Assembly: GCA_958496175.1 (NCBI GenBank)
Contig: OY292274.1
Span: forward strand, 47,874,630-47,938,629
From: Sisyra terminalis
Lineage: Eukaryota > Arthropoda > Insecta > Neuroptera > Sisyridae
Direction: 5' to 3'
DNA length: 64,000 bases
Notes under the pieces: generated by a model
The model's database searches: none
What the model saw: only the letters and a program-made list of their open reading frames with translations
Told to the model about the DNA's origin: nothing
Made by a program: the position numbers and the translations under genes
Shown: positions 11,301 through 24,109 of the stretch, in pieces
Position numbering within the stretch: position 1 is the stretch's first letter
How the letters are laid out: each line of letters starts with the position of its first letter

Positions 11301-14290
11301 ATTCATTTTTGGTCCATATATTTTCCAGTACAGAGGGATGTTGCTTACACCAATGACTAAACCTAATCTGGGTAATAGCAGACTAGGCATTTGAAATTAT
11401 ATTTTTTTCACAAACTTTTTAATTTAGTTATTCTTTCTAAATTATAATTAAAAAAATATTTTTATCGAACATTTTGATAGTTTTTTTTCTATACTTCTTA
11501 AAAAATGACATATAAATATTCTTGAATTTCTTTAGAAGCCCCAGTGTCTAATTTTTTAGAGCAAAAAAAAAATGTCTTTCTTTCACAAAAGTTTCAAAAG
11601 ATGGAGATAAAAATTGATTTTATGAGCCTTGAGCCTTTTTTTTTTGAGTCCACCTGTTGCGTTTGAATGTTCAATAAATTATTATGAACACAAAAGTAAA
11701 CAGTTTTTATTTGGATCCTTTCCTGCATTATTGGATCAACTGACTTTATTCTTTTCCACCCACCTGTTGATTTTTTTCATTGAACATTTGCTAGTCGGAA
11801 ATTTAATCGATATTTTTAAATTTTCTTTTTCATCATTCATTCTGCCGTTAGTGACTAAAAATTTTTTTACGAATGAAGCCTAATGGTGATGCTGCACCAA
11901 AAGCAACTCGCCCACCAATTAACCTGAATTAGCGTTGAGATCAAATGTTCCTCAATTTATCGTTTCATGGCTGCAGAGAGCGTATTTCGTATTTTACAAG
12001 ACAAATTAATGCCCACGCGTGTCTCATAATTAATGAAATAATTAATAATTCTATGCATAGAGGCGACTTGTCGACCAAAAAAGGGCACTTTTCTAAGTGA
12101 CTTTCACAAAATTTCTGTTAGAAACGAAAATTGTTCTTCATTTCGCCTTTTAATGTCGCCTTGTTTTATTGACTATTGACGGGACAGAAAAGGAAATTCA
12201 AGTTTGTGTTGCATAATGTATGTAGGTATTCGTTGCGCTCAATCGATGTAATTTGTTAATTGAAAAAAAAATAATCGATTTTTTTTTGTTCCTAAATGTT
12301 TGCTGAATCGTACATAAAATTTGATTAAGTGCAATTTGGGTTGTTTGTTTTAGTGATTTTCATTCAAAAGTTAAATTTATCTGCATATGTAAATTAATAT
12401 TGGTTTATAGATGGAGAGATGTAACTTTATGTGTATGGATGATGTAATTGAAGCGTCATTCAATCGGATTCAACTCGAACTTCAACTCAACTTTACTCTG
12501 CGGTTGGCTCACTAATATTTCTGGTTTTGCAACTTTTCGCACGAAATTATGAATGAATGAATGACAAACTTTCGAAACCGATATTCAGGCGAATACGTAA
12601 AATTATATTTTTGTGGCAACTTGAGAAGGAAAGAGATAATGTGTTTCTTTTTTACAAAATCATTCATAAAATTTTTTCATCAAGATTAAGTTTCGAGTTT
12701 CGATTATAAAAACGAGTATGCATTAAATTTGAATTGCTGAATTTTCAATGATTTTAAATACATGTGAACACACCTATGTCTATTTTTTATTGATGATTAA
12801 ATTTTAATATCAAATAGCAATGTTTTACCATACTAATTTTATTTACTAGTTGTTCTTTCTTCGCGATGGCTTGAAATCCTTATTGCCTTTTTATTATTAT
12901 TCTGGGTTTTACGACAAAAAACTATGGGTTTTCTTCAAAAAATGAACAAAAAAGGTAACAGTTTACTCCAATCAGTAATTGCAGCTGTATTTATTGTTTC
13001 ATCGAATTTTATATAAATGAAGTCTTCGCCTCGACCGACATACTGTAACATATCACAAACGTTATAAAATCCATTTCTTTGAACACAAAAGAGTAATCGA
13101 TGAAATTTAATGTATCTGACTGAAAAGTTTTTCTTCTCTTTGAATTGGAAAACATTAAAACTGTTTATTTCTCGTTAACGCTAGATTTTTATTCTTTTTA
13201 TTTCTTTACGTTTTGTTCTTCGTTCTGTTTGTTTTGTCTCTCATCTGACATCAGTACAAAGATTTCTTCGCCTTGTCCGTTTTTCCTCAACTTTATTGTT
13301 ATTTGATTTCTCCATTTTTTTTTTGTCATTCACTCACTTACATTCTATGATGGCTGTGTCGACAGACAGACGGACTGATGGTGTTCTTGTATTGTATTTA
13401 TACCCAGTTTCGATCAATACAAAGCGAACATTAAGTAGTTTCATTAATGCAAATATAAAGAAAATACGACAAACAACGTGACATGGGGAGTGGTTGGGAA
13501 AAGGAAGAAAATGTGAATTGAAAAAAGCTAAAAATGTATAATTTGTTAGCGGAATTGTAAGCTGGAAGCTTTCGAACAGACAGATTTGTGGGAGGCTGGG
13601 TAAGTGAAGTCCGACTTGACGAGCTGTAGGGGTTGCATTCGATGTTTATTTATCTTTGCAGTTATTGGAGCATCAATTCGATGAACTTGAGTGTGTCGCA
13701 TTGAATTTATTGCCTCAATGTGTGATATAAATGCGCTAATATTGACATAACGGAGTAATATGAGATTTGATACAATTTCCAATACATATATGGATGAAAT
13801 CTATAGAGGTGAATAGAAGGAAAAACTACCCTTAGTAAAATTGTTCTGAAATCTTAAGCTCAACAGACAAGTCAACAACTTTAATTCAATTTTTCCCTGA
13901 ATATAAAATATTATGACAATAATTTTTTAATTCTTTAAATTTGATGACCATTTTTTTGAAACTCCCAAAAACTTAGGCCAATATTTTTTTGTACTTTTTA
14001 CCGATTTATGTCAATATTCTTAATTGGACCGAATTTCTGAAATCATCCAAAAATCAAAAAAAATATAAGACAACGATAGTTTACTTTGTAAAAAAATAGT
14101 GATCAAAATTTTCTTGGGTTAAAATAAAAGGGTAGATCAAGGTTAATTATTTTAACCACAGAATTTTTGAGCAAAAATTTTATTGAAGAAAAGAAGTAAA
14201 ATTTATTCGTTATAGGTCTGTTCTTTACTTTCAGGGTTCAGAGTTGAATTTTATTTTATCGTATAAGAATATTGAGATAATTGACAAATT
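8398..14290 (+). other. Intron 1, first part: AT-rich, mostly unique
   Basis: No coding sequence was recognised. From 8640 to about 11850 the DNA is extremely AT-rich, with a fold-back-like candidate at 10868-11222. From 11880 to 13800 it becomes more balanced and unique. The stretch 11880-12110 holds several TAATTA-type homeodomain core sites around 12030-12055. Such islands in a long first intron of a developmental adhesion gene are plausible enhancers, but this is inference from composition. Confidence 0.5.
10868..11222. repeat. Possible fold-back element
   Basis: Related motifs recur in opposite orientation: GCTGTAAAAGATACTTT near the left edge, and TTACTTTTTACAGTATATTA with further AGTTACTTTTTAC copies at the right. 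AAGTATCT and AGATACTT blocks recur between them. This suggests a decayed hAT-like MITE. I could not find a convincing target-site duplication. Confidence 0.35.
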
Positions 14291-14294
14291 AAAA

Positions 14295-14348
14295 TAACGC
14301 CTGAAGATGCCAGCTAGCTGCTGGCAGCTAGTTGAAACACATCGTTAA
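14295..14348 (+). ncRNA. Hammerhead-like ribozyme motif
   Basis: CTGAAGA (14301-14307) is followed by a strong hairpin region (GCCAGC pairs with GCTGGC, or AGCTAGCT with AGCTAGTT), then GAAAC (14334-14338) and the triplet ATC (14341-14343). Flanking TAACG (14295-14299) and GTTA (14344-14347) can form a short helix I with a bulge. The order of core elements is that of a hammerhead with very short helix III. It lies just upstream of a SINE in opposite orientation. Activity is unproven. Confidence 0.35.
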
Positions 14349-14394
14349 AAAAATTAAAAAAATGAGTCACACTACACAAATAATTTTTTTATTG

Positions 14395-14560
14395 CTTTTT
14401 TAATGTCGCTTTATAACTACCAAGATCTTTAGCTACCCTAGAGTTAATACATATCCGTAAATCGAGAAGTATCGAAAATTTGCTTGAATCGAGGATTGAA
14501 CTCAAAACCTACCAGTTTTGAAGTGATCACCTTGACTACTCAGCCACAAGTAGGCTTAAT
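14395..14560 (-). repeat. tRNA-derived SINE, copy 3
   Basis: Reading the minus strand: head AAGCCTACTTGTGGCTGAG with the A box, TCAAGGTGATCACTTCAAAA, a B box in TTTTGAGTTCAATCCTCGA, then TCGATACTTCTCGATTTACG and CCTAGGGT/GTAGCTAAAGATCTT-like body blocks. AATAATTT occurs on both flanks and may be the target duplication. Confidence 0.8.
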
Positions 14561-17140
14561 AATTTATTAATACTTAAAATATCCTTTGTGAATTAAAAAA
14601 GTATGGCTAAAGGAAGTTTTTCTCAGTTTATTGGATACAATTAATTGCTAATGTCGACAAACCAGTTGATTAAAACGACTCCTTAAAAGTTTTGATAAAA
14701 TTTATTAAAGAAAAATAAAAATAGTAATTTTTATAGTAATTTTATAGGGTTTTTTGGATTAGTCCTACCCTATGAAAATAACATAATTAACTAATAATGG
14801 TCATTAACCGAGTGTATCTATTGAAAAAATGTTTCTTGTAATATAAATTCCATTTTTAAAATGTTCAGAATTAAAATTTTGGTTATTTTCTAAAAAAATT
14901 ATTGATAAATACAAACATCAAACTAATTCATTTTTAATACTGACTCATTCTTACTCTTCTTCAAAAGTAGCCAAATTTGTATTATAAAATAAATCTGGAG
15001 TGTCAATACTGTTTGGTTAAACAAGTAGAAGAAATTTCAACTGTAGCCTTTTGAAAATGTTTCGAATTAGCGCTTTTCCCAGCAAGTGTTCTAAAATTAT
15101 CTTGGGATAATTTTTGGCGATTCAATAAACTCAACCAAATTTCAGTATTTTCCTGGATTTTATGAATCTACACGAAAAATTGAAAAATAACAATTTTTTC
15201 AATTGATAAGGCAAAAATAAAAAAGGCGAAAATCTATAGTGACTATATTTAAGTGGTAACGAAAAACATAAGGAAAAATAGTAGGAATATTCACTAATTG
15301 GTGCTTAAAGCACAATTTCGTTATTGTTACAAAATAAGAAGTTTTAGTCCTGAAGATATTTATTTTTATAAAAAAAAAAAAAAATTATTGATGGTTTCTA
15401 AATTGACTTTCATAGCCAAAAGCAACACTATGTGTAAGAATAGTTGAATTAGTGAAAAATTATTAACAAAAAAATAATATTTTTACAATAAATTAGTTCC
15501 TTTTATTAAACCTAAAGTAGAATAGAAAAACAAAACATATTTTGTGTTATATTTAATAATACCTAATAATGATTTTTTTTGCGAAAAAAGAACACTAATT
15601 TTATTCAAAGAAAAATATCAAACTTGATACTGTAAACTATGTAAGTCACATAATAATAATAAACGAAAACAACTCCATTATTAGCTTTCGTTCGTCTTTT
15701 GCAAAGCAAAAAATGGATAAACCAGAGAAAAAATCTCAAATCCATTTATATCGCTTTTCCTTCTTTTTGCAAACAAAGCAAAATTTCCCCGAACCGAACA
15801 ACACGAGACAAGACGAAAAAGTATATTTTCTTTTAAACTTTTGCCCATTCCACCCTCGGGGCACAAGCCGTGGCAGGATGCGAGCATGTTTTTTTTTGCC
15901 CCATCCTCCCCGAATATCCCCTATTGATTATCTGCCTCGATATGAAGTTTTTTGCAATTCAATCCGCTTCGATAATAATTATTTTAATCTGTTTTCGCTT
16001 TATCTAAAAACATACACAAAAATATGTACAACTAAGCATTTATGTTTATCTCTTCTTTGCTTGTATATATTCCATTTAAAAAATCAAATTGATTAATTAG
16101 AGACGTTTAATTATTTTGACAATATTTCAAATGAAAAATTAATAGAAAAGTTTTCTTGTTAAGTAATTTTTTTTCCATTATATTGTAGAAGGGAAAAGCT
16201 GGTGAATCAAACATGGTTTCATTGAATTTTTTTCGTCGATCAGATAAAATATTACTGGACATTATTTTCGGCCCACACGAGGCCAATTTTTTTATATTTT
16301 GAAATCAAGGAGAGTTTATCGCATAAGTTTGGCATCTGTTAACATTTATGATGGTGAACTTTTCCACCAACATCGGCAATTTATTTTCCTTTTTTGGGAA
16401 AGAGATTTGTCGATTAGAATCTTTCGATTAGAACATTAATTATATTTGAAAACAAATAGGCTCGAAAAAGGTATTTTCTCGCTTTTTTTTTGGCAAACAT
16501 ACGACCTCGTTTTTCTCATTAAAATAAAAATCCCGCGACAAAAAAGGCTGCAACGTACGTAGTTTTGGGTCCTTTCGGTTGATTTTTTTAAGAGTGGGTG
16601 TTAATTTTTTTTTTTTTTTTAGTAAATTTAATTTTTGATAAATGTCACATGTGTGCTAGTTATTAAAATAGTGGGGAATAGTTCTTTGGATTTTTAGTTA
16701 ATTTTTGTCTTCCGCAACACTTGAGCTGTTGATTTTTTTCTTCGAGTACAGGTGGGTGAACCTGCTTGAACTAACTTAGGAGGAGAGACCAAGTGGGATT
16801 ACTTCTAAATACGCCAACTGAGTATTGCTTACTTAAGAATGAGTGTTTTTTTTTAAATATTCGTAACTTACATCATCATTAGAAAGCATATTTATTTATT
16901 TTGAATCCTACGAACTTGTCGTCGTTTCTAAACGCAAGTGTGTGCCCCAGAGGCATACATCCTTTTTGAATTACATTATTTTCTAGAAGAGTTTCTCTTT
17001 AAGTTGTTTCGATAGATATCGAAAAAAATTATATATTTTATTATATTTTTCGTATTAGTACTTTTATGCTAAAAGTTAAACGTTAAATATGCACAAATTA
17101 ATTTCTGATAAAAATTCATATATAAATCCTATCCATTAAT
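14561..17140 (+). other. Intron 1 DNA without recognised genes
   Basis: The first kilobase is very AT-rich. From about 15670 to 16000 and 16200 to 16560 the sequence is more balanced and unique. The open frame at 15713-16096 gives a low-complexity, Phe-rich product with no family signature and is not annotated as a gene. Confidence 0.4.
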
Positions 17141-17147
17141 AAATAGT

Positions 17148-17690
17148 ACCTGGACGACCGAGTTCAACTCGGTTTGAAATTTTATGAAATTTCATTTAAA
17201 TATGTTCCGGCTATGTGGAAGTATTAGATATACAAACGAAAGATTATTTATTATTATTATTTTTTTATTTTAGTTATTAAAATTGACTATGGAGATAATA
17301 CTTTAAAAAAAATTGCAAATCTAAAAGCTGAAGTCCAAAATACCAAAATATCGTTTTGACAATGTAACTTAATAATAGATTGTTTTTTATCTTAAAAAAT
17401 TTGACAGATACATATTTGAATAAAAATTAAAACCAATTGTTATATATTAGTCTATATTCAAACCAGCACAGATTATATTCATAATGTACATACATCAACA
17501 GATAGCGCAAAATTTTTTTTTCGTTTTTCGTGGAAATTTGCATTTCCATAGAAGACAATTGTACTGATAGATAAACTTTAAAAACATAATTCTATTAAAG
17601 TTCAAATTTTCTTCAAAATCGTTAGAGCTGTTTTCAAAAACCAAAACACATACATACAAGAATAGCTCGTTTAATATATAAGATTAAAGT
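17148..17690 (+). repeat. Possible dispersed repeat (unclassified)
   Basis: The start ACCTGGACGACCGAGTTCAA with its local palindrome (CGAGTT, AACTCGG) and the end AAGAATAGCTCGTTTAA look like the edges of a dispersed insect repeat that I remember only vaguely. There is no second copy in this window, so the boundaries and class are uncertain. Confidence 0.3.
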
Positions 17691-18194
17691 TTGGGTCTAA
17701 GAAATATCTTCAAATTAAAATTTCAATATTTTTAACTTAATTTATGTTTTGATTATAGCAAGGTCTTCCATTCATTAAGTTTCATATTGAAAATTACGAA
17801 GAAATATTTGACAGTATGTTACAGGAGAAATAGGAACAGTAACTTTCCTTCTGAATGTGGACTACAGAAAAGCCTGTTTTTCTGTATTTTTATTTGGCTT
17901 TTTACTATTTTATGGTTAACTTTTTGAATTGTTTTATTTGTCTGCCTAATTATTTAAAAATCATCTTTTAACTCAAGTATGAACTTGCCGATTTCGATTA
18001 ATTTCAATATTTTTATGGTACAATTTCTTAAAATAATAAAGATATAAGTAATATCTGGCAGTGTCAACCATGGAGGTTATCAACTATAAAGGGAAGCCTA
18101 AAGTATATTACATAATTGTGAATCAAATTTTCATCAATCACCATTATTATTTCGGTGATCGTGATTTGTTTGAGTTGATCCTTTAATACATTAA

Positions 18195-18444
18195 CCCGTT
18201 TTTGCCCAGTATTCCAATATTGGAATATTTAGAAATTTTACCCCCATTCCATTATACATGACCCAATAAAAGTTTAAAGTGTATCAGGGTTCCAAATGGA
18301 ACATCTTGAAAAATTCGTATAAAACCAAAACAAATACAAAAAAAATATTATGTATCATATACTATCATATGTATCATATACATCATTTACTATGATTTGT
18401 TGAAACTATTTTAAATTTAAAAAAAAAAACCGGTTGAAAATGGG
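18195..18444. mobile_element. piggyBac-like MITE A (250 bp)
   Basis: TTAA at 18191-18194 and 18445-18448 flanks an element that starts CCCGTTTTTGCCC and ends GGTTGAAAATGGG. The reverse complement of the right end (CCCATTTTCAACC) matches the left start for the first bases. TTAA duplications with CCC/GGG termini are the hallmark of piggyBac transposition. There is no coding sequence inside. Confidence 0.7.
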
Positions 18445-18556
18445 TTAATGTTTACATTTTGGTTCATATTTATTCTATAATTATCTAACGTATAAAAATT
18501 ATTCTATAATTTAGCACATGAGATTTTGACCATAAAAATTGAATCATTGACAAAAA

Positions 18557-18605
18557 TTTTGATATGTTTCCCCATACACGTATTTCGATTATCAAATAAT
18601 CAGTA
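18557..18605 (-). ncRNA. Decayed relative of the hammerhead-like motif at 48.4 kb
   Basis: The minus strand reads CTGATTATTTGATAATCGAAA followed by TACGTGTATGGGG. It aligns with the better copy at 48386-48432 (CTGAAGAAGTTGC, then GCAATCGAAATACGTATCTG). The catalytic core is broken, so this is a relic. Confidence 0.25.
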
Positions 18606-21120
18606 GTCATAAAGAAATATTGAATTTTTCCTCACCTATTATCCACTTTGAGACGAATTTTTGGAGATTTCTCTCGAAAATTTTTCTGTTTCCACCCATT
18701 TCATAATCCCCTTATTATAAAATAAAAAACCTTCACACGCTAAATAAGAGCCCTGTTTACTAACCATACTAATAACAACACAATCACATATCTATTGTAA
18801 TATTGTACATTTCTATTTCTTAGGAAATAGGCTAAAGTGGACTGTGTCTCATCAATAATATCTTGAAGAAATACTAAAGATATGCATGTTTTGCATAAGG
18901 CTTACGAAGATGAGTTTCTATTCGTTACTATAAAAGATCTCAAATATTTCAAAGAAATATTTATATTAAAATGTGTTAAGAATAAATGATTAAAAAAAAG
19001 CTGAGAAAACCAGTTTATCGATTTTTATGTTGAGTTTTTGATTAAATACTTTATTTGTAAGATGTTTAAAACAAAAAAAAGAAAACTGAAATGTAATGAA
19101 AGTCACATTGACAAAAGATAAATGTACATTCTGGTTTTCTTACAAACTCGATCCACCACCCTCGAGAAAATGAGCAAACCGAAAAGAAAGGAAAACTCAC
19201 GATTTTAAAAAAATTGAAAAGGTCTCGACTCTTTTAAAGCAAATGCAAGCGTAAAATGAACTAAAGGGATGGAAAAAGTCTTTCTTTGCGAGAAAACAAA
19301 CAACCCGAGAACGGCGACGGATTGAACGCAAGGGAGACGTGGGAAAAAAAATGAAACAAGAAAAGCCTATGAACAGTCAGAAAATAATCAAGATGATCTC
19401 AACGTAGTTTTTGCTTTTCTTTGCTTTCAAAAAAGATGGAATTTTTATGTAGAATATGTGATTTTTTTTTCTTAAATTTTCCTCCCAGCCTTGGAGTCTC
19501 GATATAAAACCACGTAACCTCCGTCGCCTACGTTGCCTCTTCTCGCCTCGATTCTTCACATCCCTTTTCTACATTCAAAAATATTGAAGTCGTCAGTTTA
19601 CGGATCGTCGAAATCATCAACCACACACTTGAGATTTTTGTAATTGGATATTGTTTAATGTATTTATGTCACGAAATGTAATATCGACGACTTCCTCCAC
19701 CTTGACCGAAAGTTAGTTTAGCGCGACATTTAGTACCCAGAACTAAACATAGTCCAATCGTCAATGGCTTCTCGCCTCTTCCATTTCCAGAAAATTGATT
19801 TAGTTAATTGAAATTAGCCGAGCGTGAACTCGACACGGAGGCTATTCTTTCGAGACTCAACCAGTGCTGTGCAAGATGAATGAATTTTTTTTCTTTCCGA
19901 TATGTAACATCAAGCAAGTCGGTGAGAATTGAGAAAATGAAAGATTCATTCGTTCTAATTAGACGAAAAAATCGGCCTTTACATCGAAAAATTGACGTTT
20001 TAGAAAAAAAATACCAAATTGGGTTGATTCTTTGCGCGTTTCCAACTAGACCAGTTCACGTTTCTTTCATCGTAATTAACGAATCTTTTCCGATTCACTA
20101 TAAGCACATTGAAATCTTTCACCTAGATGTATTTAGTTTTTGTATTTATTTCTGATAAATAATAAAATGAGCGATTTACAAAGTCTAACATTAATAGAAA
20201 GGAGCAACTTTGTTTCTTTGTGCCTCTTTAAACAATACCAAATAAGTAATAGTTTCTGCTCTTTTTCCTTTACAGTACTGCTAAAGCATGACTAGCAAAA
20301 ATACTTGCAAATTGTACCACAAATACTACAGAAGAATTAGTTCACAGTGTAAAGGATCATATGCATTTAGTTCGACAGCATCCATAAACACTTTTTAGAT
20401 GACATAATAATTTTCATTATAAATGCGAAAAGTATAATTAAATTAAATTCAATGAAAAAATATTATTTACTTATAATATTTTTGTATATTTAGTCAAATA
20501 CTAAGATCGAATTCTTATTAACATGTTTGTTTTTAGTGTCTACGTTTTGTAATAAAACTATATTCTTGATAAATCATTAGATGTACTTATATTTCCCCAA
20601 CTAGAACCTCTAATATCTACGGCGTTTATCTATTTACAAAAGTTATGATCCTAAATGAAAAATCTATAAAATGGATACATAAAGTTTTCCCATTGCAAAT
20701 GAACCATATTAGCCATGATAAATATTTTTCTTTTATTTTAATTTTCAAAAATAATAAAATAATTGGTTTTTTCCTTTACATTATATCTCAAAAATTTGTT
20801 ACTATATATAACTATTTTTCGTTATATGTCTAGCAGAAAGATTAACACCATGCTACTGAAAGTTGGAGAATTGTGCAAAAGAGCAAAATTTTGCAATTGT
20901 GTAAAATGCGTACATGGACTTTCAGTGAACCAGGACTTTTCAACCTCAGCGAATAGAGAATGTACAAAAATCAAGTAATGTTACTAGAGTTGGTAACAAA
21001 AATCTTATTATTGAATACAGTATTAATTTTTTAAAATATTTATTCGTTCTTTACAAAATACTTCATATTTACAAAGGAATGAATAAAATTAATCATATTG
21101 ATGCACTCGTAATAATAATA
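18606..21120 (+). other. Intron 1 DNA without recognised genes
   Basis: From 19130 to 20150 the sequence is fairly balanced and unique, but its open frames (19377-19559 minus, 19880-20155 plus) show no family signature. The rest is AT-rich. Confidence 0.4.
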
Positions 21121-21139
21121 ATACAAAATCAAACAAAAA

Positions 21140-21605
21140 CAAATTTAAGTGATACCAATCCTGATTTGTATCGTAGTATTCCTCGTTCACTCCTTTCTAG
21201 GGATTATTCCTGTAGATCCTCAGGCTATATTCTTTTTAATCTTCTTTGTATCAATGGATGTTTACACAGTACCTCAATTAGTATATTTGAAAATTTCAAA
21301 ATTTCAGTCCATACGTCCAAATTGGCTTTGTTATTGTATTATATAACTTTAATTTATTTTCTGTTGAAAGACCAGATCCTCTTCTTAAAAGCCACCTCAT
21401 TTTTTTTAATTTTGCCATCTATTTGTATTTTTTTAGCTACTCTGTGGTAAATCCATGTAAGTTTTTTGTTCAATTTGGTACCCAAATATTTCACATTATC
21501 CTTTTGTATTCATTGACCATATAGTATGACAACAAAGTTTTCAGGCCATACATTTTTCTCATAAAATATCAAATATTTTCTTCATTTTATTTTTGTCTGT
21601 GTAGT
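21140..21605 (-). pseudogene. Jockey-like non-LTR relic, region after the RT domain
   Basis: Read on the minus strand with frameshifts, the order of motifs is PENFVVILYGQ, stop, DNVKYLGTKLNKKLTWIYH, then MRWLLRRGSGLSTENKLKLY, NTITKPIWTYGLKF. These correspond to the family motifs VKYLGxxLDxKLTWxxH and WLLGRxSKLSLENKLLLY-KPIWTYG in the C-terminal part of Jockey-type polymerases. It contains stops and is inactive. Confidence 0.85.
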
Positions 21606-21619
21606 CAGGTATAATTAAA

Positions 21620-23680
21620 GAAAATCAATTGCTGGACAACAACCTTAATAGAATTGACAGCAAGTGTACCATCATTCAAATTGTTTACGGGACATCGAAA
21701 AAATTTCGACTGTAACATTTCTAATAATTGACTTGTTCTTGACTGAACAAGAAAACAACAAGTAAAAAAAAATGGTGACCTTTTGTTCGTTCGTCTTTTG
21801 AAAAGTTCGCACACATCCTGTAATTTTACAACAAATACGTTTTTTTTTTGTTTAAATTTCCCAAGATCGTTAAACTTTGTAAATTACATCTGTAAAAACA
21901 GTTTTCGGAAGTAGTTAGATTGAATGGGGCATTCAATTGCGAATGACTTTTGGAGCAAGAAGGAACAAACTAGGATTGTGACTAAAGCTCTCTTAGTCAG
22001 TGAAACCCTCTATTGAGAAATCGATTTTTGAACATTTTTTGCGGTTTGTATGTATATCGGAAAGTTGTTCAAGGTAAATTTTACGCAAAATAATAGACAT
22101 ATTTTTAGGCGCCTAATAACTTTTAAGGTATACTTTTTTTTGGAGAATTTCTTCTACAATGAGCTATTAAATCGAAGAATTGGGGGTTTCGTTGATGGCT
22201 GGTGAAATTGTGCACAAAAGACCGATTGGCTTGAATGGTTTTAGTCGAGGTGTAACGACACCAATCCCTTTTGTAAAGCTTCTCAAAGCTTTCTCTCATT
22301 CGAGGCTTTCACATCGGACTTCTTCTGCATTAACTGAAGAACAACACTTCGGACAATGGTGGACATCCTCACGCCACAACAATAGAGCAATTTCAAACAC
22401 ACTAAACCATCCTCTACCCCCATCAAAAACCCTAGTTCATACACGATATACACGAAAACAAGACACTACCCTTGTCATTTTGCGAGCTATAAAAAAGAAA
22501 ATTCGACAATAAGTCCGTTCCCTTCCCACCCATTCCGACTTCAATTTTTACCCCACACGCTTCCAAAAAGTTGCCAAGTCAAATAATAAATTGTAATATC
22601 ATAAACTGTCGTCCCTTTTTCCGTGACAATGGCGCGAAATTTAAACGCATACAAAATATTTACGAAAAGTTGCAAATAATTTATGTCTTCAACAACATCT
22701 CCATTTTCATTCAAGTCTTTTTATTACGCACCATCTCACATATTCCCATTGTCAAAAATTACTCAGCTATAAAAACCTGCAAATACGGTGAAACTAGAAA
22801 GTTACAAAAGCTGAGAAGAATAAAAACATTTTTTTTTTCAAACTTGAGCTTTTAAAGAAGAAATACGCATTGATAATTATTTATAACTGAAGGAATAATA
22901 AAGTTTCTTTTATCTATCCTCTGAAGAGGTCTGGTTTCGTGGGGATGCAAACAGAGTGGGTGGTGGAAGGGTGTTGGAACATTATTTTATCTTTGCTTCT
23001 CGCAAATTAATACTGTTGTGATCAATAGCTCTTGCTAAATGGTTTGGAACGCGCGAAAAGCGGGCGATATTTCCACTGCGGATTGTATTCGACTCGGGTG
23101 GCTAATAAACGGGGGAAAACTCACAAAGAAAATTCGGTGCTCCAATAAGTCAAAAATGAAAAAGAAAAAAAAAACAGGAGAAACTTAAAATTTAAATTAT
23201 TATGTTTAAAATGTTAGTTTGGTTGTTTAAAACGAGTGAGAGAAGTTACAACTGATAGTGCGAAGTTTTCTACTTTGCATTTTAGATAGTTGAACTAGAT
23301 CTAATGTTGTGAGAAGGGCAGTCGACTATGAAATTGCTTGCGATTTATTTCACTTTAGCGTCTTCTTTCTTTTCGATTGAGTCGTTGTTTAAAGTATGAA
23401 GTTGAGATTGAGAAAAAGGACAAATTAATTATTGAATAGTAAAAAAAATATTTAACAACTGAACTCCTGAAGATAGTAGACTCTGGTAGTTAATGATGGT
23501 TCATTATACTAGATTTATAATTTTTGTGGCAAATTATGGATTTCTCACAAATGAATTCACGACTTTAAACAATTTTGATTAACTGTATCAAAGTGATGTC
23601 TACCTTAACTCAAAGGTTTTTCTTTATTTATTTAATAATTTAATTCCAATTTTCATTTTCGGAGTTCATAACTTTTAATG
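21620..23680 (+). other. Intron 1 DNA, unique and more balanced in part
   Basis: The stretches 22150-22560 and 22920-23110 are richer in GC than average and show no repeat character. The open frame at 22180-22512 (110 codons) has no recognisable domain. Enhancer function is possible but unsupported beyond composition. Confidence 0.35.
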
Positions 23681-23685
23681 TAAGT

Positions 23686-23772
23686 AGGTATATATGGTAT
23701 ATATGGTTTTTATATATATGGTAGTATATATATATATATATATATATTTATGTATATATAGTATATATGGTA
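23686..23772. repeat. TATATGG-rich microsatellite
   Basis: Interspersed TATATGGT and (TA)n units. Confidence 0.8.
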
Positions 23773-24109
23773 AATAATAAGAAATATGCAGCAAATTCAT
23801 AAATCAATTTAAATAAAATCATATTTAAATACTATAAAATCGCATTTACTTCGGAATTTACCTACACAAACGCGAAGCAATTTGATTTTAAATTCTATAG
23901 GCAGACCATCTATATTCTATACTATAGTTCCCAGTGGAGGCGCTATCGTTCTCTCCAGTGAGCACTAAAACTCTTAAAAGGAGGGTTTCAAATCTATGGT
24001 ATTGTTTCTTCTTTTTTCAGGAAACTGGTACTTATCTGTAATGAACTATAACGGGGAAGAGGGGCGTTAGCAATTATTGTCTTGTTTTGAGGATGATGAT
24101 TCATATGCA

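Noticed and set aside
15713..16096. 127-codon open frame
   Set aside because: Low-complexity Phe-rich product, no domain, no transcript signals. It is among the longest frames expected by chance here.
21079..21450. 123-codon plus-strand open frame
   Set aside because: It is the antisense shadow of the Jockey-like relic on the minus strand.
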